Assembly (NCBI GenBank): GCA_900552915.1
Contig: USBS01000021.1
Coordinates: 1-18,989 of the forward strand
Reading direction: 5' to 3'
Source: an uncultured Sutterella sp.
GTDB taxonomy: Bacteria; Pseudomonadota; Gammaproteobacteria; Burkholderiales; Burkholderiaceae_F
Length of the DNA stretch: 18,989 nucleotides
Part shown: in pieces, positions 8,006 through 14,439 of the stretch
Numbering within the stretch: the first letter of the stretch is position 1
How the letters are laid out: every line of letters starts with the position of its first letter
The notes under the pieces: model-generated
Told to the model about the DNA's origin: nothing
Databases searched by the model: none
Seen by the model: the letters and a program-made list of their open reading frames with translations, nothing else
Position numbers and translations under genes: made by a program

Positions 8006-9199
8006 TCATCGAATTTCCTCAAACGCGGGCTGCAGCCGCTCGATCTCTTCCTCAGAAATGGAAAGCTCGCGGGCGGCTTTCTTCCAGTCGGCCAAAACGG
8101 TCTTTACGTCTTCAAAGATTTCGCGTGCGCGTTGTTGATCGATTCCCCAGTCTTTTGCACCAGCCAAAAGCGACTCGGCTGCAAGATCGCGTCGGCCGCC
8201 GTTGTAGGTGAGCGTGAGATGCGTTTTGGATAGCGATGCATTCAGGTCGAACGCAGGCGACAATTCCCAGCCGCGCTCTGTCAAAAGAAAGCCTTGGTTG
8301 CGCAGGTGGTCGTCGCCGTCGTGAATGAGGCACTTAAAAACCGTGCGGCGCCAAAGTTCCTCCTTTTCTTTTTCGGGATCAAAGCAGATGCGATCGATTA
8401 AGGAGACAAGGTCGCGGTAGCTGCGCGGCTCTCGGTTGTCGGATGCGCCCAAAAGCGCACGTACCGAAAGATAGTGCCGACGCGCACCGTTTTCGGTGCG
8501 ATCGAACCGCCTGGAGGCAAAAATGCGGCCGCGTGCGTCGCCGATGTCGATCAGGCGAACGTTCGGTACGCGTATGCCGGCTTCGGCAGCCAGAAGCACC
8601 ATGGCATATTCCCAGGCGCCCTTGTCTCGATCATCGTCGATGCTCGGAAATTTGGCAAGCCACAGGCGGCCCGCAGCATCGACAAAGCTTGCCTTGGGGC
8701 GAGAGCCGCCTAGTGCGGTCGCATTTTCGGCAAAAACTTCAAGCGTGGCAGCCGACAGAATGTCGTCGCTTTCGATGCGTCGGGCAATCGAAGTAAGTTC
8801 CGGAAGATCTGATTCGCGGGGCAGGGGGTAGCGGCGTTGTCCGAGATAGTGCTCGGGGTCGGACGGCTTAGCAAAACGCAGCGCCCCCATGCGGTCGCTG
8901 TCGGCAACGCAGGCTAAAAGCAAAGCATCGGTGATTGCCCGGGGTTTGACTTCGTTGCGGCGGCTGCGGGCTTCTTCCAGAAGGCGGGCCACCTTGCGGC
9001 CCCAGAGATCGGGCAGGGAATCGGTGATGAGTGTTCGTGCGCAGACGCCGCCGGCGGGCTCGAGCGTCGGATTGACGCACACGTTTTTCCAATTGTCGTT
9101 GGCGTTTAAGGCGTTGTTTGCCGGATCAAAAGTTCCGAGCACGCAATCGCCATGATGGCCATCCTCCAAACGGACGGTCAGAATTGAGTTTGTCGTCAT
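8006..9199 (-). CDS. HipA-family protein kinase, no HipB partner adjacent
   Basis: This 397-residue protein is a HipA-type serine/threonine kinase, the toxin component of HipBA modules whose best-known members phosphorylate aminoacyl-tRNA synthetases. Seen motifs: DSLPDLWGRKV (60-70) and SDRMGALRF (101-109) of the N-terminal lobe, GGSRPKA (164-170) of the glycine-rich region, LAKF with K183 as the likely ATP lysine, RRFDRT (230-235), the catalytic loop GDDHLRN (295-301, D296 the likely base) and PAFDLN (315-320, D318 the likely metal ligand). The spacing of the two aspartates is 22, close to E. coli HipA. The residues before the catalytic loop are IHD where many relatives have an Asn-Thr type sequence. 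Length is near normal and all kinase motifs are intact, so activity is expected. No helix-turn-helix hipB lies upstream: fhs is the neighbour, with its terminator between. No Shine-Dalgarno sequence is obvious. Confidence 0.88.
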   Translation of the reverse strand: MTTNSILTVRLEDGHHGDCVLGTFDPANNALNANDNWKNVCVNPTLEPAGGVCARTLITDSLPDLWGRKVARLLEEARSRRNEVKPRAITDALLLACVADSDRMGALRFAKPSDPEHYLGQRRYPLPRESDLPELTSIARRIESDDILSAATLEVFAENATALGGSRPKASFVDAAGRLWLAKFPSIDDDRDKGAWEYAMVLLAAEAGIRVPNVRLIDIGDARGRIFASRRFDRTENGARRHYLSVRALLGASDNREPRSYRDLVSLIDRICFDPEKEKEELWRRTVFKCLIHDGDDHLRNQGFLLTERGWELSPAFDLNASLSKTHLTLTYNGGRRDLAAESLLAGAKDWGIDQQRAREIFEDVKTVLADWKKAARELSISEEEIERLQPAFEEIR

Positions 9200-9314
9200 A
9201 TCTTGTTCTTTTTATTGCAGTTTTTCGCATTTTTATTTCGATTGCGAACGATACGACGGTTTTTTGACGACACTGTGACGCCGTACGGAAAAAAGTTGTG
9301 CCGAAATGCTGCCG

Positions 9315-9352
9315 AAAAAACTCCCGGCACACCGCAGACGATGCCCGGGAGT
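9315..9352 (-). terminator. Terminator of fhs
   Basis: On the reverse strand ACTCCCGG (complement of 9345-9352) pairs with CCGGGAGT (complement of 9320-9327), followed immediately by TTTTTT (complement of 9315-9320). It lies 55 bases after the fhs stop and separates fhs from the hipA-like gene, whose promoter must then lie in 9200-9310. Confidence 0.88.
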
Positions 9353-9407
9353 ATGGAGATCTGCGGCCCAACGAAGTCTTCGAGCCGGTTTCAATGATTT
9401 TTACGGA

Positions 9408-11054
9408 TTAGGCGAGGCCCGTGATCTTGCCGTCCTTGACGTCGATCACCATCGCGGCGGGAGCCTTGGGCAGACCCGGCATGCGCATAATGGCGCCCGT
9501 GGTGACGACGGCAAAGCCGGCGCCCGCGTTGAGAATGACGCGCTGCACGGGCAGATCGAACCCCTTGGGAGCGCCGAGAGCCTTCGGATCGGCCGTAAGC
9601 GAGAAGGGGGTCTTGGCAATGCACACCGGCAGATTGCCGAAGCCCATGTCGGTGAGGGTCTTGAGATCCTTCTTGGCGGCTTCCGAGAAGGAGACGGAAC
9701 CCGCACCGTAGACGCGCTTGGCGATCTTTTCGACCTTGACGGCGATCGGATCGTCGTCTTCGACCGTAAAGTGCAGTTCGCCCGTGGAAGCTGCCGCGGC
9801 TTCGAGCACTTGCTTGGCAACATCTTCGGCGCCTTCGCCGCCCTTGGCAAAGCCGTCGCTGATGGCAAAGCGAACGCCGAGCTCTTCGCAGCGAGCGCGA
9901 AGAACGGCGATTTCGTCTTCGGGATCGTTGTAGAAGTGGTTCATGCTCACGACGATTTCCGGACCGAACGCCTTGAGGTTGGCAACGTGTGCATCGAGAT
10001 TGACGAGCCCCTTCTTGAGGGCTTCCATATTGGGCTTGCCGATTTCGGGCAGAGCCACGCCGCCGTGCCACTTAAGGGCCTTCAAGCTCGTGACGAGCAC
10101 CACGGCTGCAGGACGCAGACCCGCGTGACGGCACTTGATGTCGTAGAACTTTTCGGCGCCCAGATCCGAACCGAAACCGGCTTCCGTGATCGCGAATTCG
10201 CCGAGCTTCATGGCGGCAAGCGTTGCAACTACCGAGTTGCAGCCGTGTGCGATGTTGGCAAAGGGGCCGCCGTGCACGAGTGCGGGCGTGCCTTCAAGGG
10301 TCTGCACCAGATTGGGCTTCATGGCGTCGAGCATCAGAGCCATCACGGCGCCGGTGGCGCCGAGTTCCTTGCAGGTAAAGGGCGTGCCGTCGCGCTTGAT
10401 GCCCAGAACCAGACGATCGATGCGGGCGCGCAGGTCGTCCAAGTCGGTCGCCAGGCAAAGCACGGCCATCAGTTCGCTTGCAGCGGTGATGTCAAAGCCT
10501 GCTTCCGAGGGCGTGCCGTTGGCCGAGCCGCCCAAGCCCGTCACGATGTTGCGCAGCTGACGGTCGTTGACATCGAGCACGCGGCGCCAGGTCACTTCCT
10601 TGAGGTCGATCTGACGCTGATGGCGCGCATTGTCCACCAGGGCGGCGATCAGGTTGTTAGCGGCGGTGATGGCGTGGAAGTCGCCCGTGAAGTGCAGGTT
10701 GACCGATTCCATCGGCAGCACCTGGGAGTAGCCGCCGCCCGCAGCGCCACCCTTCATGCCGAAGACCGGACCCAGAGAGGGTTCGCGCAGCGCAAGCACG
10801 GCTTTCTTGCCCAGGCGGTTTAGAGCCTGAGCCAGAGCAATCGAAGTAGTCGTCTTGCCCGAGCCCGCGGGCATGCCCGAGGTGGCGGTGACGAGAATAA
10901 GCTTGGCGTTTGCCTTGCGTTCGGGGTTGAGCGTGAGCTTAGCCTTGTCCCAGCCGTACGGTTCAAACTCGCTGTCTTCGAGGCCCCATTCGTGAGCGAG
11001 GTCGTCGATGCGCTTGAGCTTGGCGTTCTGGGCAATTTCGATGTCGGACAACAT
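9408..11054 (-). CDS. fhs: Formate--tetrahydrofolate ligase
   Basis: Fhs forms 10-formyltetrahydrofolate from formate, ATP and tetrahydrofolate in the cytoplasm and so feeds formate carbon into purine synthesis and formyl-methionine. The 548-residue protein is of normal length (about 555). Recognisable parts are the P-loop MPAGSGKTTT (61-70), ALREPSLGPVFGMKGGAAGG (88-107), the HFTGDFHAITAANNLIAALV-type stretch (121-140), VHGGPFANIAHGCNS and TEAGFGSDLGAEKF. The P-loop normally reads PAGEGKTTT; here Ser replaces the Glu. An AGGAGA ribosome-binding site (11063-11068) lies eight bases before the ATG. A possible promoter lies at 11078-11107, and a strong terminator follows. A folate or ZTP riboswitch was sought in the leader and not recognised. 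Confidence 0.97.
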   Translation of the reverse strand: MLSDIEIAQNAKLKRIDDLAHEWGLEDSEFEPYGWDKAKLTLNPERKANAKLILVTATSGMPAGSGKTTTSIALAQALNRLGKKAVLALREPSLGPVFGMKGGAAGGGYSQVLPMESVNLHFTGDFHAITAANNLIAALVDNARHQRQIDLKEVTWRRVLDVNDRQLRNIVTGLGGSANGTPSEAGFDITAASELMAVLCLATDLDDLRARIDRLVLGIKRDGTPFTCKELGATGAVMALMLDAMKPNLVQTLEGTPALVHGGPFANIAHGCNSVVATLAAMKLGEFAITEAGFGSDLGAEKFYDIKCRHAGLRPAAVVLVTSLKALKWHGGVALPEIGKPNMEALKKGLVNLDAHVANLKAFGPEIVVSMNHFYNDPEDEIAVLRARCEELGVRFAISDGFAKGGEGAEDVAKQVLEAAAASTGELHFTVEDDDPIAVKVEKIAKRVYGAGSVSFSEAAKKDLKTLTDMGFGNLPVCIAKTPFSLTADPKALGAPKGFDLPVQRVILNAGAGFAVVTTGAIMRMPGLPKAPAAMVIDVKDGKITGLA

Positions 11055-11077
11055 GTGATGTGTCTCCTAAAAAAGTG

Positions 11078-11107
11078 AAAATAGCGAAAAAAGGTTGAAA
11101 TCGTCAG
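11078..11107 (-). promoter_or_regulatory. Candidate fhs promoter
   Basis: On the reverse strand CTGACG (complement of 11102-11107) and TATTTT (complement of 11078-11083) each match sigma-70 consensus boxes at four of six positions with an 18-base spacer. They lie just upstream of the fhs ribosome-binding site. The match is modest. Confidence 0.35.
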
Positions 11108-11409
11108 CCGTTCGTCGGGCAAATGCCGGGATGCGTGAAAAAAGCGCACACAAACCCACGTGGACCGAAATGTCGGTCCTTGAAGAAACAAGGCGATAGG
11201 GAGCTCAAGCCCGGATGTTGCAGAGGGCGAACTCAACCGCAAGCCTTGCGCAAACGGAAATTTTTATCGGAAGAAACAACAAAAGGCGCTCATTTCGTCG
11301 GTCGAACCGCTGCGCCTTGATCGGTGCCCGAACTATGCCACAAACAAGCCGAGGATGCTACCGCAAGCTCGGCGTCAAAAGGCGTACGTATTTGGGAGGA
11401 TTCTTAACA
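11108..11409. other. Non-coding stretch upstream of fhs with several inverted repeats
   Basis: I find no convincing gene here. Visible structure: GGACCGA with TCGGTCC around a four-base loop (11162-11179); CAAGGC (11189-11194) able to pair with GCCTTG (11243-11248) and enclose a 48-base region; the palindrome CGCAAG-C-CTTGCG (11238-11250); and GCCGAG with CTCGGC (near 11348-11373). These could reflect a structured leader or a small RNA, but no known RNA family was recognised. Confidence 0.4.
11273..11318 (-). terminator. Candidate reverse-strand terminator downstream of the small membrane peptide gene
   Basis: AAGGCGC (11283-11289) pairs with GCGCCTT (11312-11318), with an inner CGGT/ACCG hairpin. 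Read on the reverse strand it is followed by TTTTGTTGTTTC, an interrupted T tract. It could end a transcript that carries the 49-codon gene at 11562-11711; the 3' untranslated part would be about 240 bases. Confidence 0.45.
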
Positions 11410-11535
11410 ATGGCCAACGGCAAAATCGGCGGCCTGAGGCAGGCGCGGAAAAAGAGGCGCTTTCGGAAGCAAAGGAGACGAGCTGCAGGAGGACTTCCAC
11501 TGCACTCCGGCCGCCAAAGCCATGTTCTGCAATGA
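11410..11535 (+). CDS. Doubtful 41-codon basic ORF with a strong ribosome-binding site
   Basis: An ATG at 11410 is preceded by GGGAGGA (11394-11400) at the ideal nine-base spacing. The ORF encodes 41 residues starting MANGKIGGLRQARKKRRFRK and is extremely basic in its first half (Arg/Lys-rich), with no membrane segment. I do not recognise it. The other two forward frames across 11438-11580 are also open and read plausibly, including a frame giving LQEDFHCTPAAKAMFCNE near 11483-11536, so this may be a frameshifted remnant of a longer gene, or simply non-coding. It is convergent with the 49-codon gene, with 26 bases between the stops. The ribosome-binding site is the main argument in its favour. 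Confidence 0.25.
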   Translation: MANGKIGGLRQARKKRRFRKQRRRAAGGLPLHSGRQSHVLQ

Positions 11536-11561
11536 ATTATCGCTCAATCGAACTTTCTTTG

Positions 11562-11711
11562 CTAAATCAGGCAGTTGACGGTGCCGTCGCAGGCTTCGCC
11601 GACGCCCCAGCCGATCAGGCGAATGGCGATGATCACAAGCGCCCAGATGACGATCCAGAGCAGGATTTGTTTCAGAGGCGGCAGTCTCGGTGTGGTGTTC
11701 TTTGTTGACAT
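11562..11711 (-). CDS. Small single-pass membrane protein, 49 residues, unknown function
   Basis: A reverse-strand ORF of 49 codons begins MSTKNTTPRLPPLKQ, continues into a clear transmembrane segment (about residues 16-34, ILLWIVIWALVIIAIRLIG) and ends with a short tail containing two cysteines (C41 and C47) and one acidic pair region. The charged N terminus (K4, R9, K14) suggests that end stays in the cytoplasm, placing the cysteine tail in the periplasm, where a disulfide or metal/haem contact would be possible; this is inference. Codons follow the host's GC-rich preference (CTG, ATC, GCC, GGC), unlike the AT-rich DNA to the left of etfB. A weak GGGA ribosome-binding site (11721-11724) lies nine bases before the ATG. 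I do not recognise a family. It lies alone between fhs and etfB. Confidence 0.65.
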   Translation of the reverse strand: MSTKNTTPRLPPLKQILLWIVIWALVIIAIRLIGWGVGEACDGTVNCLI

Positions 11712-12051
11712 AGCTCTCGTTCCCGTAAAAACCTGAGTCGGACGCTTCCGCTTGGTGCAACCCAGTGCTCAGCCGACTCGTAATACACAATTGATTTATC
11801 TTTGTTTTTCTAATTCGATTGTGTCACAAAATGTTGCTTTTGAACGAGTTTTGACGCCGTTTACACACGCAAAATCGATGAATCGAAATTCACCTTTGAA
11901 CTGTCATCTTGTTGTCATAAATTCCTCGTCCTGCGAGGAAATTTTCGTTGTTGAGGACACTCCGAACCGGCTTCGATTCGAGCTTCTTAAGCGCACAAGT
12001 CGGCGATGAAAGTCGCATTTTTCGACGCCTCAAAGCGCGAGCAGGCCTCTT

Positions 12052-12057
12052 TATAAT
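12052..12057 (+). promoter_or_regulatory. Consensus -10 box for etfBA
   Basis: A perfect TATAAT (12052-12057) lies 81 bases before the etfB ATG. No good -35 box is seen at normal spacing, so an activator may be needed. It would give a leader of about 75 bases. Confidence 0.5.
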
Positions 12058-12093
12058 TAGTCGGCTTTTGTTAGTGCTCAATACAGATCTGAG

Positions 12094-12116
12094 GCGCATG
12101 CCTATGAGGGATGCGC
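12094..12116 (+). other. Leader hairpin of etfB
   Basis: GCGCAT (12094-12099) pairs with ATGCGC (12111-12116) around an 11-base loop that can itself close by two or three pairs. It sits between the -10 box and the ribosome-binding site, with no T tract. It probably shields or stabilises the 5' end of the mRNA. Confidence 0.4.
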
Positions 12117-12138
12117 GGGCAGAGGATTGGAGTTTTTT

Positions 12139-12891
12139 ATGCGAATTCTTGTTGCGGTCAAGCGCGTCGTGGACTACAACGTCAAGGTCCACGTGCTCCC
12201 TGACCACTCGGACGTCGATATTGCCAACGTCAAGATGTCCATGAATCCGTTCGACGAAATCGCCGTCGAACAAGCCGTACGCCTGAAGGAAGCCGGCAAA
12301 GCCGATGAAGTCGTTGCCGTTTCGATCGGCCCCGACAAGACGGTCGACACGCTGCGCGTGGCGCTTGCCATGGGCGCCGACCGTGCCGTGCACATCAAGC
12401 ACGACGACACCAAGCTCGAGCCGATTGCCGTTGCCAAGCTTTTGGCGGCCGTCGTCAAGCGCGAAGAGCTGGGCCTTGTGCTTCTGGGCAAGCAGGCGAT
12501 CGACAACGATGCGGGCCAGGTGCCGCAGATGCTCTCGGCGCTTGTCGATATGCCCGTTGCGATCAACGTAAGCGGCATCGAGCTCGACGGCACGAAGATC
12601 ACATGCGTGCGTGAAACGGATACGGGCCTCATGAAGGTCGAGGGTGAACTTCCGGCCGTGGTTTCGGCCGATCTGCGCCTGGCCGAGCCCCGCTACGTGA
12701 CGCTTCCGAACATGATGAAGGCAAAGAAAAAGCCTGTGGACGCCGTTGAAGCAGCAGAACTTGCCGACATCGGTGCGCGCACCGTGCAGATGATCGAAGC
12801 CGTTGAGCCGCCTGCGCGCAGCGCCGGCGTCAAGCTCAACAGTGTCGACGAACTCATTGATGTTCTGAAAAATACCGCCAAGGTGCTCTGA
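12139..12891 (+). CDS. etfB: Electron transfer flavoprotein beta subunit
   Basis: EtfB, with EtfA, forms a soluble heterodimer that carries electrons from acyl-CoA and related flavin dehydrogenases to a quinone oxidoreductase or another acceptor. The 250-residue product starts MRILVAVKRVVDYNVKV and shows the family segments MNPFDEIAVEQAVRLKE, LLGKQAIDNDAGQVPQML (the AMP/nucleotide-binding region) and DLRLAEPRYVTLPNMMKAKK, the last containing the usual dehydrogenase-recognition loop. The ATG at 12139 is chosen over an in-frame TTG at 12127 because GGAG (12129-12132) lies six bases before the ATG. The length is typical (about 250). etfA follows after 11 bases with its own ribosome-binding site. 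No dehydrogenase or ETF-quinone oxidoreductase is in the window, so the electron donor is unknown. Confidence 0.96.
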   Translation: MRILVAVKRVVDYNVKVHVLPDHSDVDIANVKMSMNPFDEIAVEQAVRLKEAGKADEVVAVSIGPDKTVDTLRVALAMGADRAVHIKHDDTKLEPIAVAKLLAAVVKREELGLVLLGKQAIDNDAGQVPQMLSALVDMPVAINVSGIELDGTKITCVRETDTGLMKVEGELPAVVSADLRLAEPRYVTLPNMMKAKKKPVDAVEAAELADIGARTVQMIEAVEPPARSAGVKLNSVDELIDVLKNTAKVL

Positions 12892-12902
12892 GGAGAATCG
12901 AA

Positions 12903-13838
12903 ATGACCATTCTTGTGATTGCAGAGCACTCCGACGCTCAGCTCAAGCCTTCGACTTTGAATGCTCTCAAGGCCGCCTTTGAAATCGGCGGCGACGTCGA
13001 CGTCCTCGTTGTCGGCTGCAATTGTTCGGGCGCTGCAAGCGAAGCGGCCAAGGCTGCAGGCGTGCGCAAGGTTTTGACCGTCGACGGTCCCGCGTTTGCG
13101 CATTGCATGCCCGAAGCAATGGCTGACGCCGTCTGCGCGGCGCAGGCCGCGGGCTCCTACAGCCATATTCTCTTTACCGCCGGCACGTCCGGCAAGGCCG
13201 CCATGCCCCGTACGGCCGCCAAGCTCGGTGTTTCGGCTCTTACCGAAATCGCCGGCGTTGTCTCGGCCGACACATTCAAGCGCTACATCTATGCGGGCTC
13301 GGTTCTTGCTACCGTCAAGACCACGGCAACCCCGGTCGTCGCCTCGGTGCGCTCGACCTCTTTTGAGGCAGCGGCTGCCGAGGGCGGCAATGCTGCTGTT
13401 GAAGCCCTTGCAGTCGAAGCAACTTCCCGCGGCTTTAAGTTCGTGAGCATCGAGGAAGTCGAAAGCGATCGTCCCGATCTTCTCACCGCCAAGCGTGTTG
13501 TGGCGGGCGGCCGCGGTCTCTTTGACGAAGAGGGTTTTGCTGCGCTCGATAAGCTTGCCGACAAGCTTGGCGCTGCCGTGGGTTCCACTCGTGCCGTCGT
13601 TGACATGAGCCTCGTGCCGAGCGAGACGCAGGTCGGTCAGACCGGCAAGATCGTCGCACCCGAGCTCTACATGGCCTTCGGTATTTCAGGCGCCATTCAG
13701 CATGTGGCCGGCATGAAGGACTCCAAGGTGATCGTGGCTGTCAACAAGGATCCGGAAGCTCCGATCTTCGAGATGGCCGACTACTACCTCGAGGCCGATG
13801 CAGTTGACGTCATCAAAGAGCTCACCGACAAGCTCTGA
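12903..13838 (+). CDS. etfA: Electron transfer flavoprotein alpha subunit
   Basis: EtfA carries the FAD of the ETF heterodimer. The 311-residue protein has the N-terminal domain beginning MTILVIAEHSDAQLKP and the C-terminal FAD domain with GRGL (about 202-205), GSTRAVVD (about 227-234), QVGQTGKIVAPELYMAFGIS (about 243-262) and the end pattern AVNKDPEAPIFEMADYY. These segments are intact and the length is normal, which suggests a functional protein and not a pseudogene. GAGGAG overlaps the etfB stop and lies just before the ATG, so translation is probably coupled. The pair ends at a strong terminator 23 bases after the stop, defining a two-gene operon. Confidence 0.97.
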   Translation: MTILVIAEHSDAQLKPSTLNALKAAFEIGGDVDVLVVGCNCSGAASEAAKAAGVRKVLTVDGPAFAHCMPEAMADAVCAAQAAGSYSHILFTAGTSGKAAMPRTAAKLGVSALTEIAGVVSADTFKRYIYAGSVLATVKTTATPVVASVRSTSFEAAAAEGGNAAVEALAVEATSRGFKFVSIEEVESDRPDLLTAKRVVAGGRGLFDEEGFAALDKLADKLGAAVGSTRAVVDMSLVPSETQVGQTGKIVAPELYMAFGISGAIQHVAGMKDSKVIVAVNKDPEAPIFEMADYYLEADAVDVIKELTDKL

Positions 13839-13860
13839 TTGAAGTCACTGTTGTGACCCA

Positions 13861-13904
13861 AAAGCGCCGGTTGTTCGAGTTTGAGACAGCCGGCGTTTTT
13901 TTTG
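13861..13904 (+). terminator. Strong terminator of etfBA
   Basis: CGCCGG (13866-13871) pairs with CCGGCG (13891-13896), extended inward by T-T-G-T with A-C-A-G and outward by AAAAG with the T run. Eight T residues follow (13897-13904). It is a classic intrinsic terminator, and its A run on the other side could also serve the reverse strand. Confidence 0.93.
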
Positions 13905-14008
13905 AACGTCTGATGGTACGCGGTAAATTCAGTAGCAGGCATTTTGTCGCTAGTTTCCCAAAATCTCCATGTCTTCAAGATCGTTCGGTGAAGAGGTGTG
14001 CATACTGT

Positions 14009-14245
14009 TCATTTCTTGTTTGCCAGGACTTTGTTCAGGTTATCCAGTTCGTCGAAAATTTCGTGAAATTCTTCACGGTGTTTTGTTTTGAGATAATCCT
14101 CGTAAGTTTTCACTGAAATAAGAGCGACAGCGGGCTTACCTAGAACACTGATTAATACAGGTTGGCCGTTCGGTTGATTTACACTGACAATCAACTCCGT
14201 TAGTTTGCGCCGAGCCTTGGAGAGCGGAATGGTTTGAGTATTCAT
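14009..14245 (-). CDS. Phd/YefM-family antitoxin, no toxin gene adjacent
   Basis: The 78-residue protein has the Phd/YefM fold: the DNA-binding N terminus MNTQTIPLSKARRKLTELIV, then GQPVLISVLGKPAVALISVK-TYEDYL, followed by a charged C-terminal helix (about 52-78) of the kind that neutralises a toxin. Such proteins bind and inhibit Doc, YoeB or ParE-like toxins and repress their own operon. The usual toxin gene downstream is missing: only about 100 bases lie before the etfA terminator, with just a 17-codon ORF (start at 14003) overlapping that space. Base composition is lower in GC than the neighbours, consistent with acquisition. No Shine-Dalgarno sequence is apparent. It lies after lysR on the same strand, with a 174-base spacer that contains no gene. 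Confidence 0.85.
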   Translation of the reverse strand: MNTQTIPLSKARRKLTELIVSVNQPNGQPVLISVLGKPAVALISVKTYEDYLKTKHREEFHEIFDELDNLNKVLANKK

Positions 14246-14403
14246 GTTCGAGAAGTTTGGATGTTGTTAATTTAAGCGCCATGACATTATCCACGAGTGA
14301 GGATAGCAAGCGTCGAGTTCGCGGTGAATGAGCAAGCCTGAGTGCAAAGCGCCGAAGTGAAAGCTGCAGTTGCACTGAGTTGTCTTTTGTTGGCGTTCCC
14401 GTC

Positions 14404-14439
14404 AATCGGCAAGCCCCAATTAATCGGCCAGTCCCAATT
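14404..14439 (-). repeat. Adjacent 18-base tandem duplication covering the lysR stop codon
   Basis: AATCGGCAAGCCCCAATT (14404-14421) and AATCGGCCAGTCCCAATT (14422-14439) are directly adjacent and match at 16 of 18 bases. On the reverse strand, in the lysR frame, they read Leu-Gly-Leu-Ala-Asp-stop twice in succession: the TAA of the first is followed by the same five residues and a TGA. Both differences within sense codons are synonymous. Confidence 0.85.

Larger units (their letters stand above)
11712..12138. other. Non-coding, AT-rich region upstream of etfB
   Basis: This 427-base stretch has clearly lower GC than its surroundings and no ORF with a credible ribosome-binding site. It holds a TTGTGTCACAA palindrome (11819-11829) and the etfB promoter elements and leader hairpin given separately. 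It may contain control sites for etfB and for the divergent small membrane protein gene. Confidence 0.5.

Noticed and set aside
9306..10823. A 505-codon forward open frame
   Set aside because: It lies antisense to fhs, whose motifs are unmistakable. The long open frame reflects GC-rich codon bias.
11284..11320. A tRNA-like segment with GGTCGAACC resembling a T-arm
   Set aside because: No acceptor stem, D-arm or anticodon arm fits. The sequence is better explained as a hairpin with a reverse-strand T tract.
11055..11340. A ZTP or tetrahydrofolate riboswitch upstream of fhs
   Set aside because: fhs is a classic target of ZTP riboswitches, but the conserved core sequences of either class were not found on the reverse strand. 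A covariance-model search would be decisive.
11404..11790. A 128-codon reverse frame overlapping the 49-residue membrane peptide
   Set aside because: It has no ribosome-binding site and a low-complexity, non-protein-like sequence. The overlapping 49-codon frame has a clear membrane helix and better codon use.
11752..12009. An 85-codon forward frame starting with TTG
   Set aside because: It has no ribosome-binding site, spans AT-rich DNA and resembles nothing recognisable.
12127..12138. TTG as the etfB start
   Set aside because: The ribosome-binding site GGAG overlaps this region and serves the ATG at 12139, and EtfB proteins begin with the MRILVAVK-type sequence.
14001..14003. A toxin gene start after the Phd-like antitoxin
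   Set aside because: The frame from this ATG stops after 17 codons and shows no toxin-family sequence. It is mentioned only as a possible remnant.
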